A stretch of 64,000 nucleotides of DNA from Actinokineospora auranticolor (GCF_002934265.1 NZ_PTIX01000011.1:1-64000); one strand, 5' to 3'. Shown: positions 46,198-55,003, numbered from the stretch's first letter. Notes: generated by a model not told the origin, from the letters alone. Numbers and translations: made by a program.

Positions 46198-46559
46198 TCC
46201 CGCCCGCGGGCCACTACCAGCCGTTCGTGCGCGCGGGCGACACCGTCCACGTGTCCGGACAGGTGCCGCGCCTGCCGGACGGCGGCTACGAGCCCGCCGA
46301 CGTGGCCACCGAGACCGCGCTGGCACTGCGCAACCTCACCGCGGTCGTGCGCGCGGCGGGCGGCGACCTGACCGACGTGGTGAAGGTGACCGCGTACCTG
46401 ACCGACGCGGCCGACTTCGCCGAGTTCGACCGGGCCTACGCCGCCCACTTCGGCGAGTGGAAGCCGGCCCGCACGACGGTCGTCGTCGGGCTGCGGTCGG
46501 TGAAGGTCGAGGTGGACGCGGTACTGCACTTGCCGTTGACGATCGATGGCGGTGCGTGA
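46194..46559 (+). CDS. RidA-family enamine/imine deaminase
   Basis: The 121-residue protein has the RidA fold landmarks VRAGDTVHVSGQVPRLPDGG, VVKVTAYLTDAADFAEFDRA and the carboxylate-binding Arg in FGEWKPARTTVVVGLRS, plus an acidic residue near the C-terminus (VEVDAVLHLP). RidA proteins hydrolyse reactive enamines and imines released by PLP enzymes and amine oxidation. It overlaps the SDR stop and fits with the aminotransferase coded on the other side of the promoter. Confidence 0.9.
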   Translation: MIPPAGHYQPFVRAGDTVHVSGQVPRLPDGGYEPADVATETALALRNLTAVVRAAGGDLTDVVKVTAYLTDAADFAEFDRAYAAHFGEWKPARTTVVVGLRSVKVEVDAVLHLPLTIDGGA

Positions 46560-46634
46560 CAGTTGCCCGGATCGTGCCGGTGTTGTGCCAGGATGACCCC
46601 TGGCGGCGGGTACGGAGAGTGAGGTGACGCCGGC

Positions 46635-47546
46635 GTGCTGACGGTGAGCCTGGCGGGACTGCGCGCGATCGACGCCCTCGCCACCCACGGGTCCATGACG
46701 GCCGCCGCCAGCGCGCTCGGCTACACCCCGTCCGCGATCTCCCAGCAGATCGCCCGGCTCAGCCGGGACGTGCGCCAACAGCTCGTCGAACACCAGGCGG
46801 GCCGCACCACGCTGACCCCGGCGGGCCGGGTCCTCGCCGAGTCGGCCGGGCGGATCGTCATCGAGCTGGAGAGCATGAACGCCGAACTCCAGGCGCAGGC
46901 CGAGACCGTCACCGGCACCCTCACCATCGCCGCCTTCCCCACCGCCGCCCGCGGCGTCCTGCCCGCCGCGCTGCGCGAACTCGCCGACACCTGGCCCGCC
47001 CTGTCCCTGCGGCTGATCGAGGCCGACTCGCACCGCGCCGTCGAACTCGTCGCCCGCGGCACCGCCGACCTCGCCGTCGCCCACGACTGGATGGCCATCC
47101 CGCTGGCACTGCCCGAGGGCCTGCAATCCCGGCACATCGGCGACGACCTGTCCGACGTCCTCGCCCACCACGCCCACCCCCTGGTCGACCGCCCGTCAGT
47201 CGACCTCGACGAACTCCGCGACGAGTCCTGGCTGCACGAACCCGGCTCGGTCGCCCACGACTTCCTGATCAACGCCTTCCACCGCACCCCCAGCCCCACC
47301 CGCTTCACCCACATCGTCAGCGAGTACGCCAGCCAGATCCAACTCGTCGGCGAGGGCCTCGGCCTGGCCCTGGTCCCCCGCATGGGCCGCGGCACCCTCC
47401 CCCCGACCGTCCGCCCCCTCACCATCCGCTCACCCCCCATCCGCCGCATCTACGGAGTCTGGCGCCTGCCCACCGGCCGCCGCCCCGCCATCACCGCTGC
47501 CCTCACCGTGCTCCACTCCGTCTGCACCCGCCAGGAACACGACTGA
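46635..47546 (+). CDS. LysR-family transcriptional regulator
   Basis: The 303-residue regulator has a LysR winged helix (residues 3-60: LRAIDALATHGSMTAAASAL, GYTPSAISQQIARLSRDVRQ) and a periplasmic-binding-type effector domain (GTLTIAAFPTAARGVLPAAL, QLVGEGLGLALVPRMG). GTG 46635 follows a weak site 75 bp after RidA. It is in line with the hydrolase operon and may control it; LysR genes are usually divergent from their targets, so the target is uncertain. Confidence 0.9.
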   Translation: MLTVSLAGLRAIDALATHGSMTAAASALGYTPSAISQQIARLSRDVRQQLVEHQAGRTTLTPAGRVLAESAGRIVIELESMNAELQAQAETVTGTLTIAAFPTAARGVLPAALRELADTWPALSLRLIEADSHRAVELVARGTADLAVAHDWMAIPLALPEGLQSRHIGDDLSDVLAHHAHPLVDRPSVDLDELRDESWLHEPGSVAHDFLINAFHRTPSPTRFTHIVSEYASQIQLVGEGLGLALVPRMGRGTLPPTVRPLTIRSPPIRRIYGVWRLPTGRRPAITAALTVLHSVCTRQEHD

Positions 47547-47567
47547 GCCGGCCGCGCACCCACGCGG

Positions 47568-47597
47568 CGCGGACCGGGCAGACGACCGGGGTCCGCG
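47568..47597. terminator. GC-rich hairpin after the LysR gene
   Basis: CGCGGACC (47568-47575) pairs with GGTCCGCG (47590-47597) across a 14-base loop, 22 bp after the LysR stop. No T run follows, as is usual for actinomycete terminators. Confidence 0.4.
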
Positions 47598-47672
47598 ACT
47601 CCGGCGTGCGGCACACCGGGACATCAGGCGAAATGTCTGGTTGATTCCCTGGTGCGCGGGTACCAGAACGGC

Positions 47673-48647
47673 ATGACCGAGCACGAACTCCTGTCCGCGG
47701 CGGCTGCGTTCCCCGAACTGTCCGACGAGGTGAAGGTCAGCTTCACCGACGGCGAGGAGCCGGAACTGCTCCGTCCGGACGGGACGGTGGTGGACACCTG
47801 GCGCGAGAACTACCCCTTCACCGAGCGGCTGGGGCGCGCGGAGTACTCGCGGGCCAAGCGCCTGCTGCACATCGAGATGCTCAAGCTGCAGTACTGGGTG
47901 AAGGACACCGGGCAGCGGGTGGTGATCGTGTTCGAGGGCCGCGACGCGGCGGGGAAGGGCGGCACGATCCGGCGGTTCACCGAGAACCTCGACCCGCGCG
48001 GCGCCCGGGTCGTCGCGCTGGGCACGCCGTCGGAACGCGAACGCGGGCAGTGGTACTTCCAGCGCTACGTCCAACACCTGCCCACCGCGGGCGAGATGGT
48101 CCTGTTCGACCGCTCCTGGTACAACCGCGCCGGGGTCGAGCGGGTCATGGGCTACTGCGACGACGAGCAGTACCGGCGATTCCTCCGCCAGGCCCCCGAC
48201 TTCGAGCGGATGCTGGTCGACGAGGGCATCATCCTGGTGAAGCTGTGGTTCTCGGTCTCGCGCGCCGAGCAGCGCACCCGCTTCATCACCCGCCAGGTCG
48301 ACCCGGTCCGCCGGTGGAAGCTCAGCGCCAACGACCTCGCCTCCCTCGACCGCTGGGACGACTACACCCAGGCCAAGGTCTCGATGTTCCGCGCCACCGA
48401 CATCCCCGAAGCCCCCTGGACCGTCGTCAAGAGCAACGACAAACGCCGCGCCCGCCTCGAAGCCATGCGCAGCCTCCTGGCCAGGGTGGACTACACCGAC
48501 CGCGACCTCGACGTCGTCGGCACCCCCGACGGGCGCATCGTCGGGGCGGCCAACACGCTGCTGGAAGAAGGTGAGGACGACACGTCACTCAGCCCCACAC
48601 CCCTGGCCCCGGACCTCACCGACGAGCCGGGCCTGCACCCGACGTAA
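47673..48647 (+). CDS. ppk2: polyphosphate kinase 2, class I
   Basis: The 324-residue single-domain PPK2 has Walker A VIVFEGRDAAGKGGTIRRFT (near residue 95), the lid helix segment SERERGQWYFQRYVQHLPTA, Walker B LFDRSWYNRAGVERVMGYC and RFITRQVDPVRRWKLSANDL. It moves phosphate between polyphosphate and nucleotides, usually making GTP or ATP. ATG 47673 and GTG 47652 are both possible starts; neither has a good ribosome site. The final 25 residues are acidic and variable. Confidence 0.92.
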   Translation: MTEHELLSAAAAFPELSDEVKVSFTDGEEPELLRPDGTVVDTWRENYPFTERLGRAEYSRAKRLLHIEMLKLQYWVKDTGQRVVIVFEGRDAAGKGGTIRRFTENLDPRGARVVALGTPSERERGQWYFQRYVQHLPTAGEMVLFDRSWYNRAGVERVMGYCDDEQYRRFLRQAPDFERMLVDEGIILVKLWFSVSRAEQRTRFITRQVDPVRRWKLSANDLASLDRWDDYTQAKVSMFRATDIPEAPWTVVKSNDKRRARLEAMRSLLARVDYTDRDLDVVGTPDGRIVGAANTLLEEGEDDTSLSPTPLAPDLTDEPGLHPT

Positions 48648-48833
48648 CGCCCCCGCCGCCACGACCTACGCCCCGAGACCGCGGCGGAGCTCGTCCGACA
48701 TTTTCCTGAAACCGGATACCTGCTTCCTGCGCACGCGTCCGGACCGCCGGAGAACACGACGAAAGCACTCCCGCCAGGATCCCTTTTGTCCCCGACCGAC
48801 CAACCCCGATCCCACAGCGCGGTCGTCGCTGGG

Positions 48834-48860
48834 GCGACAACGCGCCACCCGCGTTGTCGC
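48834..48860. terminator. strong hairpin between convergent genes
   Basis: GCGACAACGCG (48834-48844) and CGCGTTGTCGC (48850-48860) form a perfect 11-bp stem with a 5-base loop. It lies between the end of the PPK2 gene and the end of the minus-strand helicase gene, so it can stop both. The remainder of the 389-bp gap (48648-49036) shows no gene. Confidence 0.65.
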
Positions 48861-49036
48861 GCGGCCGCGAACCTGGTGTCCAGTCCGGCTGCTGTACCGC
48901 CAAGGCTTGACGGACAGCGCATCTAGCGCGCCGCAACCATCCACCTAGGACGATTCGCTGTCATCCCGCGTGGCCGCCTGAGCCACGTTGCGTACCTCCG
49001 ACACCGTTCGGTGGCCTCGACTGTCGGTGGCACGAC

Positions 49037-50416
49037 TCAGCGGTGACGACGCCCGGCCTTCGTACCCGCGGAGAACGCGGCGGCCGAACCCGAGGCGGGC
49101 GCCCGGGTGTCGCGGCCCTCCGGTCGCGCCGCCCGCGCCGTCCGTGTGGCCGAGGCGCGCCGCTGACGCCGACCGCGGTCCTCGGGAGGCGCCGCGGCCG
49201 ACGCGGGGACGAGAACGCGTTCGCCGGGCACGAGTTCGGCGAGCAGCGGATGGCCGGGCAGCAGCCGGGTGATGGTCGGCGTGATCCCGGCCTTGCGGCT
49301 CAGCTCGCGCGCCCCCGCCACCTGCTCGTCGGTCATCAGCGTGATGACCGTGCCCGCGGCGCCCGCCCGGGCGGTGCGCCCCGAGCGGTGCAGGTATGCC
49401 TTGTGCTCCTCCGGCGGGTCCGCGTGGATGACCACCTCGACACCGTCGACGTGGATACCGCGGGCGGCGACGTCGGTCGCCACCAGCGTGGTGACCGACC
49501 CGCCCGCGAACGCGGCCAGGTTGCGGGTCCGGGCGTTCTGGCCGAGGTCGCCGTGCAGCTCGACCGCGGGCACCCCGGCGGCCACCAGCCGACGCGTCAG
49601 CCTGGTCGCGGCGCGCTTGGTGCGGGTGAACACCAGGGATCGCCCCGGCGCCGAGGTCAGGTCGACCAGCACCGGCATCCGGTCGTCGGCGCGCACGTGC
49701 AGCATGTGGTGCGCCATGGTGTCGACCGGGGACTGCGCGGAGTCGACGCTGCGGGTCACCGGATCGTGCAGGTACCGGCGCACCAGGACGTCCACCCCCG
49801 CGTCCAGGGTGGCCGAGAAGAACAGCCGCTGACCGTCGCTCGGGGTCCGGTCCAGCAGCCTGCGGACCACCGGGAGGAAACCGAGGTCGGCCATGTGGTC
49901 GGCCTCGTCCAACACGGTCGTGCGCACCGCGTCCAAGCGCACGTGGCCCGCCTCCACGTGGTCGACGAGCCTGCCGGGGCAGGCGACCACCAGGTCGATC
50001 CCGGCCCGGAGGGCGGTGATCTGCGGACCGGGGCGCACTCCGCCGAACACCGCGAGGACGCGCAGGCCGAGCGCGCGGGCCAGCGGGGCAGCCGACGCCT
50101 CGATCTGGCAGGCGAGTTCACGGGTCGGCGCGAGCACCAGCGCCCGCGGTCGGCCGGGCGCCCGCCGCGCGGGCTCCGCCGCCAACTTGGCCAGGACCGG
50201 GATCAGGAAGGCGTAGGTCTTGCCGGAGCCGGTCCGACCCCGCCCCAGGACGTCGCGTCCGGCGAGGGAGTCCGGCAGGGTGGCGGCCTGGATGGGGAAC
50301 GGCCGGTGCACACCCGCGCCCGCCAGCGCCTGGACCAGGGCGGCGGGCACGCCGAGCGCGTCGAAAGAGGTCTGGCCGGTGTCGGCCGCAGGGGTGGTGA
50401 GGCGGCGCGCCGCCAT
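49037..50416 (-). CDS. DEAD-box RNA helicase
   Basis: The 459-residue helicase shows the Q motif (HRPFPIQAATLPDSLAG), motif I GRGRTGSGKTYAF, Ia LVLAPTRELACQ, II VLDEADHMADLGF, III FFSATL, and in the second RecA domain RSLVFTRTKRAATR, VATDVAARGIHVDGVE and the Arg finger HRSGRTARAG. A basic Arg-rich tail follows. ATG 50416 has GGAG 9 bases upstream. It unwinds RNA, probably in ribosome assembly or cold adaptation. The 438-bp stretch upstream (50417-50854) holds no other gene that I can see. Confidence 0.92.
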   Translation of the reverse strand: MAARRLTTPAADTGQTSFDALGVPAALVQALAGAGVHRPFPIQAATLPDSLAGRDVLGRGRTGSGKTYAFLIPVLAKLAAEPARRAPGRPRALVLAPTRELACQIEASAAPLARALGLRVLAVFGGVRPGPQITALRAGIDLVVACPGRLVDHVEAGHVRLDAVRTTVLDEADHMADLGFLPVVRRLLDRTPSDGQRLFFSATLDAGVDVLVRRYLHDPVTRSVDSAQSPVDTMAHHMLHVRADDRMPVLVDLTSAPGRSLVFTRTKRAATRLTRRLVAAGVPAVELHGDLGQNARTRNLAAFAGGSVTTLVATDVAARGIHVDGVEVVIHADPPEEHKAYLHRSGRTARAGAAGTVITLMTDEQVAGARELSRKAGITPTITRLLPGHPLLAELVPGERVLVPASAAAPPEDRGRRQRRASATRTARAARPEGRDTRAPASGSAAAFSAGTKAGRRHR

Positions 50417-50854
50417 GGAGTTCTCCGAACGTGGAAGGGCGTCCTGCCCGGCGCATCGGGCCGCGGCGCGTGGTCGCCGACTCAATGGGACCCGCGGCAG
50501 AACCAGGCGGGCCCTGGACCTGAAGCGTAGCACCCACGCCACCGCCACGCGCCCACGTTCGGATCCGGCCCGCGTGTCGCGCACCGCCGGACCGGTTCCG
50601 ACCGCGCGCGGAGCCGGTCCGGCACTCCGACCATTGTGGACGGATGTGGGTCGGTCGGGGGTTCAGCGCGGAGAGCGGTCAGGTTCAACGGCGCCAAGGG
50701 TTTCCGCTTCTCGGACTCCGGTTTCCGGCGCACAGGACGATCCGGGACTGGGACATGTCGCGGCCAAGCAGGCCCTCGACCGAGGATCGTGTCGGGGCGT
50801 TGTCGACGCGGTTCGCGCGGATCCGTTCGCGCATGCCCGGTGCCGCCGTGCTCC

Positions 50855-51289
50855 CTACGCCGGGCGGGCGACCATGCGCCCAGCCAGGGCGCTCCGATCG
50901 ATCCGGGTGGGTGTGGGCCCTCCGCCGCCGTACCGGTGGCCGCCGACGACGTCGCTGACGAACCGCGCGACCGAGGCGGGTGCAGGTGCGATCTCGGCGC
51001 CGAGGTGGCAGATCACGGGGGGTTGGTCGTTGCCGCACGGCTCGATCGCGATGGACCAGCCGAGTCGTTCGTCCCAGACGAGCATGAGGTCGCGCAGCGG
51101 GAGTGCGGCGACGCGGGCGGTGAGTCCGATGTAGGCGGTGGCCGTGTCGGTGACCTCGTGCGTCACCGCGTCGGAGGGCACACCGATCCGCTCGGCCACC
51201 TGGCGGACGTACACCGCGAGGGCGGTTTCCAGTTCCCGGCTCCCGGCGTCCGCAGCGGACTTCGGGTCGGCGCCGGGCACCGCGTGCAT
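50855..51289 (-). CDS. DUF6292 family protein
   Basis: The 144-residue product matches an actinobacterial family of unknown function: ALAVYVRQVAERIGVPSDAV, TATAYIGLTARVAALPLRDL, MLVWDERLGWSIAIEPCGND and PAPASVARFVSDVVGGHRYG. It looks like a small soluble alpha/beta domain. The start is uncertain: ATG 51289, or GTG 51367 which is nearer the upstream gene; neither has a ribosome site. It lies downstream of the cold-shock gene on the same strand, which hints at shared transcription. Confidence 0.75.
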   Translation of the reverse strand: MHAVPGADPKSAADAGSRELETALAVYVRQVAERIGVPSDAVTHEVTDTATAYIGLTARVAALPLRDLMLVWDERLGWSIAIEPCGNDQPPVICHLGAEIAPAPASVARFVSDVVGGHRYGGGGPTPTRIDRSALAGRMVARPA

Positions 51290-51384
51290 CTGGTCGCGCC
51301 GGGCGGGGCGCAGCAGCGCCACCGCGCGGGTGGCGCCGCCCGGCGCCCGCGACGAACGCGGGCGCACCGGCGGCGTGGTGGTGC

Positions 51385-51588
51385 TCAGAGGACCGACACC
51401 GCCGTGGCCTGCGGGCCCCGGTTGCCCTGGCCGACGTCGAACTGCACCCTGGCGTTCTCGTCCAGGCTGCGGAAACCGCCACCGGTGATCTCCGAGTAGT
51501 GGACGAACAGGTCGGCGCCACCGTCGTCAGGGGAGATGAAACCGAACCCCTTCTCCGAGTTGAACCACTTCACAGTGCCCTGGGCCAT
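51385..51588 (-). CDS. cold-shock protein, CspA family
   Basis: The 67-residue protein is a complete cold-shock domain: [20 protein letters not shown] with RNP1 (KGFGFI), LFVHYSEI with RNP2-like aromatics, and the C-terminal strand [10 protein letters not shown]. It binds single-stranded RNA and DNA and acts as RNA chaperone. AAGGAG lies 5 bases before ATG 51588. Typical length for the family. Confidence 0.95.
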   Translation of the reverse strand: MAQGTVKWFNSEKGFGFISPDDGGADLFVHYSEITGGGFRSLDENARVQFDVGQGNRGPQATAVSVL

Positions 51589-52009
51589 GGAATCTCCTTG
51601 CCGCTGTAACATGTGCCCACCTCGGCCGAGGTGGGCGGGCTGCGAGCGCGGGATCAAGAGGCCCGGATGGGCACCGATGCGACGCTCGCCAAAAACCTCT
51701 GCGGGCGTCGATGATCAACGAACACAAAAATCTTCAACCGGTCCCAGTGGAACACACCCGCGCGGGGCGGTCAAGGAATGGCCCACCCTTCACCCACGTG
51801 CGGTGGTGGTTGTCCACCGGAGCGCGTAGCGTCCGTACTGCGGGTTCGCGCCGAACTTGCCAATCCGGGTGATGAGGACCTCGACGACGCCACCCGGCCG
51901 ATGCCGAACCCCACCCGACTCCGGGGCCCCGGCTGGGCGCTCAACGCCGCCGGCCCCGCTCACCCCTCCGCCTGCGCGATCCGCCGCAGGCCAGTCCTGA
52001 GGAGTTCCC
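51589..52009. other. 421-bp gap between the cold-shock and desaturase genes
   Basis: The left part must carry the cold-shock promoter and 5' leader (minus) and the right part the desaturase promoter (plus). A plus-strand frame runs through from 51778 into the desaturase, but its first 125 codons look like non-coding shadow (Arg/Pro-rich, no domain). No other gene was seen. Confidence 0.4.
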
Positions 52010-52159
52010 TTGTCACACCCACGCGCGGGCTCCGCGCGCCCGCCGGTCTCACCAGTCGTGTTCAGCCATCCCGCGGCCGAACCGGCCCGCCATACCCCGA
52101 CCCCCGCCGACCAGCTCCGCTCACGCGAGATCGGGTTCTCCGCGGCGCGGCGCCCGTGA
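52010..52159 (+). CDS. small upstream ORF coupled to the desaturase
   Basis: TTG at 52010 with a GAGGAG site 5 bases before it opens 49 codons, Pro/Ala/Arg-rich, ending PTPADQLRSREIGFSAARRP. Its TGA (52157-52159) overlaps the desaturase GTG (52156) in the GTGA form used throughout this genome. It may be a real small protein or a leader whose translation sets desaturase expression. No family was recognised. Confidence 0.4.
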   Translation: MSHPRAGSARPPVSPVVFSHPAAEPARHTPTPADQLRSREIGFSAARRP

Positions 52160-53169
52160 GCGCGGGCACGCTCGACACCGCCACCTACGCCCACCTGCTC
52201 GCGCAAGTGCGCGACGCCGGGCTCCTGCGCCGAAGGCACGGGTACTACGCCGTCGTGATCACCGCCAACCTGCTCGCGTTCGCCGGGGCGTGGGTCGGCT
52301 TCGCCTTCCTGGGCGACTCGTGGTGGCAGCTGCTGATCGCGGCGCTGCTGGCCGTGCTGTTCGCCCAGCTGGCATTCGTCGGGCACGACGCCGGGCACAA
52401 GCAGATCTTCCGCACCCGTCGACCGAACGACGCGGTCGGTGTCGTGCACGGCGGTCTGGTCGGCATGAGCTACCAGTGGTGGGTCCACGGGCACAACCGG
52501 CACCACGCCAACCCCAACCACGAGGAACACGACCCCGACCTCGACATCTCGGCACTGGCCTTCACCGCGGGCCAAGCCAGCGGGAAGCGCGGGTTGCTCC
52601 GCTGGATGGCCAAGCACCAGGCCCTCCTGTTCTTCCCCCTGATCACGCTCGAGGGGCTGAACCTGCACGTGTCGGGGGTCGGGGCGGTGTGGCGCGGTGA
52701 GACGAGGGCGCGCCGGCTGGAAGGCGCGCTTCTCTCCGCGCACATCGCCGGTTACCTCACCGCGGTGTTCATCGTGCTCTCGCCGGGCGTCGCGGTGCTG
52801 TTCATCGTCGTGCACCAAGCGCTCTGGGGTGTGTACATGGGGTGCGCGTTCGCACCGAACCACAAGGGGATGCCAACCGTGACCGGGGACCCGCCCGACT
52901 TCCTGCGCAGGCAGGTGCTGACCTCGCGCAACATCCGCGGCGGAAGGCTCACCGACTTCGTCCTCGGCGGCCTGAACTACCAGATCGAGCACCACCTGTT
53001 CCCGAACATGCCCCGCCCGCACCTGCGCCGCGCCCAGCCGATCGTGGAGGAGTTCTGCCGCGAGCACGGCATCCCGTACACCCAGACCGGTCTGCTGGAC
53101 TCCTACCGGCAGGTACTCGGCCACCTGCACCGGCTCGGCGCCCCGCTGCGCACTGCCACGTCGACCTGA
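52156..53169 (+). CDS. membrane fatty-acid desaturase
   Basis: The 337-residue enzyme has the three histidine boxes of acyl-lipid desaturases that bind the di-iron centre: HDAGHK (near residue 77), HNRHHANPNH (near 114) and QIEHH in LNYQIEHHLFPNMPRP (near 278), with four hydrophobic segments between. The QXXHH third box is of the front-end/delta-5-6 and DesA3-like group. It would insert a double bond into membrane lipids; a cold-shock gene nearby fits a temperature response. I chose GTG 52156 because homology begins there (YAHLLAQVRDAGLLRRRHGY) and it overlaps the small ORF before it. Confidence 0.88.
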   Translation: MSAGTLDTATYAHLLAQVRDAGLLRRRHGYYAVVITANLLAFAGAWVGFAFLGDSWWQLLIAALLAVLFAQLAFVGHDAGHKQIFRTRRPNDAVGVVHGGLVGMSYQWWVHGHNRHHANPNHEEHDPDLDISALAFTAGQASGKRGLLRWMAKHQALLFFPLITLEGLNLHVSGVGAVWRGETRARRLEGALLSAHIAGYLTAVFIVLSPGVAVLFIVVHQALWGVYMGCAFAPNHKGMPTVTGDPPDFLRRQVLTSRNIRGGRLTDFVLGGLNYQIEHHLFPNMPRPHLRRAQPIVEEFCREHGIPYTQTGLLDSYRQVLGHLHRLGAPLRTATST

Positions 53170-53285
53170 ACAGCGTCCTGCTGGAGCAGAACCACGCCCG
53201 CGCCCCGAGTACCGCACAGTCCGCTACGGACGTCCGCGGGCACCTGCCCGAACTTCTCGAGCACCGCCGCGAGCCGGGCCCTGGC

Positions 53286-53580
53286 GTGCCGCGGGCTCGG
53301 CGGTGCCGACGGCTACACCGCCCCAGCCGAGTTCAAGGCCGTCCACCGGCCGCTGCAACGCCGACAACCGATCCCCGCTCCTGCCGGCGGCACGCTGTTG
53401 GTCACCGCCCTGTCCGGCGCGCTGCTGGCTCTCACCTGCGGCACCTGGCGGGAGAACTCCCGGGAGGTGCCGTTCACGCTGTGGGGCATGGTGGACAGCA
53501 TCGGGTTCGAAGCGCTGCTGGTACTGGTGTTGGTGGTGGTGCCCATGCCACGGCGACAGCGTTGTCCGGACAACCGAAAC
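53286..53580 (+). pseudogene. possible membrane-protein fragment
   Basis: A plus-strand frame with coding-like third positions reads GYTAPAEFKAVHRPLQRRQP, then two hydrophobic stretches, LLVTALSGALLALTCGTW and DSIGFEALLVLVLVVVPMP, and breaks down near 53580. No start site or family was found. The frame stays open to 53829 but turns into low-complexity shadow of minus-strand sequence. It is probably a scrap of a lost gene; the rest of 53170-53592 holds nothing else that I can see. Confidence 0.3.
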
Positions 53581-53592
53581 CGCACTGCGGTC

Positions 53593-53849
53593 TCATGTGG
53601 ACACAAGGTACGTGGAGTGCTCACCGTCGACAACGCGCTGACCGCAGATCGGGTACAGGCACACCCAGGAGAACAGCGGCTGACCCGCGTTCCTGGCCCG
53701 ACCGGCCAACGCCACCAACTCCCCCACCACCGCCGCCACATCCGGCACGTCGGCGATCGCATCGCGCACCCGGGAGGCACCTCCAACACCCTCAGTCCCG
53801 CAGCCCACGGGTCATCCTCCTCCGGGTAACCCGCGGGCTGCGGGGTCAT
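53593..53849 (-). pseudogene. uncharacterised small gene, frameshifted
   Basis: On the minus strand ATG 53849 begins TPQPAGYPEEDDPWAAGLRV, and after a shift near 53775 the reading continues as SRVRDAIADVPDVAAVVGEL and VALAGRARNAGQPLFSWV to a stop at 53593. The second part has coding-like composition. Together it would be a protein of about 85 residues of unknown family. It is in line with the TetR remnant upstream. Confidence 0.35.
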
Positions 53850-53850
53850 C

Positions 53851-54210
53851 GTCCGCCCCGGCCCCAGCTCGGGAAAACGGGACGCTTCGGCGATCACCAA
53901 ACGGCGCAGGGCGAGTACGCGGGGTTGGAGCACGGCGAGCCGGTTGAGGTCCGCGGCTAGGTCGTCGCAGGCGCCGAGCTGCTCGATCCCGGCGGAAAGG
54001 GCGTCGGCCACCGCGTTGACGGCCCCGCAGACCATCTCGGCGAAGAGTCACTCCTTACCGCCGAAGTGCTGGTAGAGGGTCTGTTCGGCGACGTACGCGG
54101 TGCGGGCGATCGCGTCCATGCTGGTCCCGCGGAACCCGTTGTCGAGGAACGCTGTGGCGGCCGCCTCGAGGATCGCCGCCTGCCTGCGGTCGGCGCGATT
54201 TCCGCCTGGA
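53851..54210 (-). pseudogene. TetR-family regulator with nonsense mutation
   Basis: In one frame the minus strand reads RADRRQAAILEAAATAFLDN, GFRGTSMDAIARTAYVAEQT and LYQHFGGKE, the TetR DNA-binding domain, then an in-frame TGA (54050-54048), then LFAEMVCGAVNAVADALSAG and RRLVIAEASRFPELG, the start of its C-terminal domain. The rest of the ligand domain is missing and there is no start codon before the homology. It is dead by both stop and truncation. Confidence 0.75.
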
Positions 54211-54217
54211 GGCTACC

Positions 54218-54649
54218 GTGGTCGTTTCGCTCCCCTCCCCGCAGCTGTTCACCGGCGGCATGGTGCCCACCCCCGGCGGCCCGACCCTGGTGGTCGCCGA
54301 GTCCTTCGCCGGACGACTCACCGCCTTCGACATCGCCGCCGACGGCACGTTGTCCGGCCGCCGCGCCTGGGCGGAAGGCCTGGGGCCCGACGGCATCTGC
54401 GTCGACGCCGATGGCGGCATCTGGTGCCAAACCGCCGACACCCGAGCACACACGGGAAGCGGCCCCCGCGGGGGCGGTGACATCACCCACCACGTCGAGA
54501 CCGATCTGCCCTGCTCCTCGTGCGCGCTCGGCGGCCCCGAGGGGCGGCACCTTTTCCTGCTGTGCAACGAGTTTGACAGCGTCGACCAGCTCCAAGCAGT
54601 CCTCGCCCGGCGCAGCGCACGCGTCTACGTCACCGAGGTGCCGCGGTAG
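54218..54649 (+). pseudogene. SMP-30/gluconolactonase-type protein, C-terminal half
   Basis: The 143-codon frame matches the second half of SMP-30/LRE beta-propeller hydrolases: TLVVAESFAGRLTAFDIAAD, GLGPDGICVDADGGIWCQTA, ARSARVYVTEVPR-like end. Family members have some 270-300 residues, and the first half with other metal ligands is missing; the DNA immediately upstream belongs to the broken TetR gene on the other strand. Probably a remnant joined to foreign sequence by deletion. Confidence 0.65.
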
Positions 54650-54656
54650 AGCGCCG

Positions 54657-54960
54657 CTATTCGTCCCGGTGCCCCGGTTGGTCGACGAAGGGGAAGATCG
54701 TGCCGCGCCCGCTGAGGTCGAGCACCCGCCGCACCGGGTCCGCCGGGGTGGCGGCCACGACGAGCCGCCGCCCGGTGGCCGTGGCGCGTCTGGTGGGGCG
54801 CAGCAGCACCGACAACCCGGCCGAGTCCGTGGACGTCACCCCTGTGAGGTCCACGTCCACCGGCGCGGACCCGTGGTCGGTGGCGAAGGCGGCGTCGAGC
54901 GCGTCGCGGAGCTCGCCCGCGCCGAGATCGTGCGGATGTGGCGATCGCCGGGCGCCCCCA
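54657..54960 (-). pseudogene. STAS-domain anti-sigma antagonist, 5' truncated
   Basis: The minus-strand frame ELRDALDAAFATDHGSAPVD, VDLTGVTSTDSAGLSVLLRP and RLVVAATPADPVRRVLDLSG is the body of a STAS domain, including the STDSAG region with the serine that is phosphorylated in SpoIIAA-like antagonists. The first strand and helix are missing or frameshifted upstream of 54930, and no start with a ribosome site was seen. It may still be read from an unusual start, but the fold would be incomplete. Confidence 0.6.
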
Positions 54961-55003
54961 GCATGTGTTGGCGGAGCGCACCCGGGCGGGCCGCCACGGG
55001 GTG

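Noticed and set aside
36619-46559. Secondary-metabolite biosynthetic cluster
   Set aside because: There are no assembly-line, cyclase or ligase genes; the set of importer, hydrolases and deaminase points to breakdown.
51778-52155. Extension of the desaturase frame 125 codons upstream
   Set aside because: The added residues are Arg/Pro-rich without a domain, and a GTG start overlapping a small ORF lies exactly where homology to desaturases begins.
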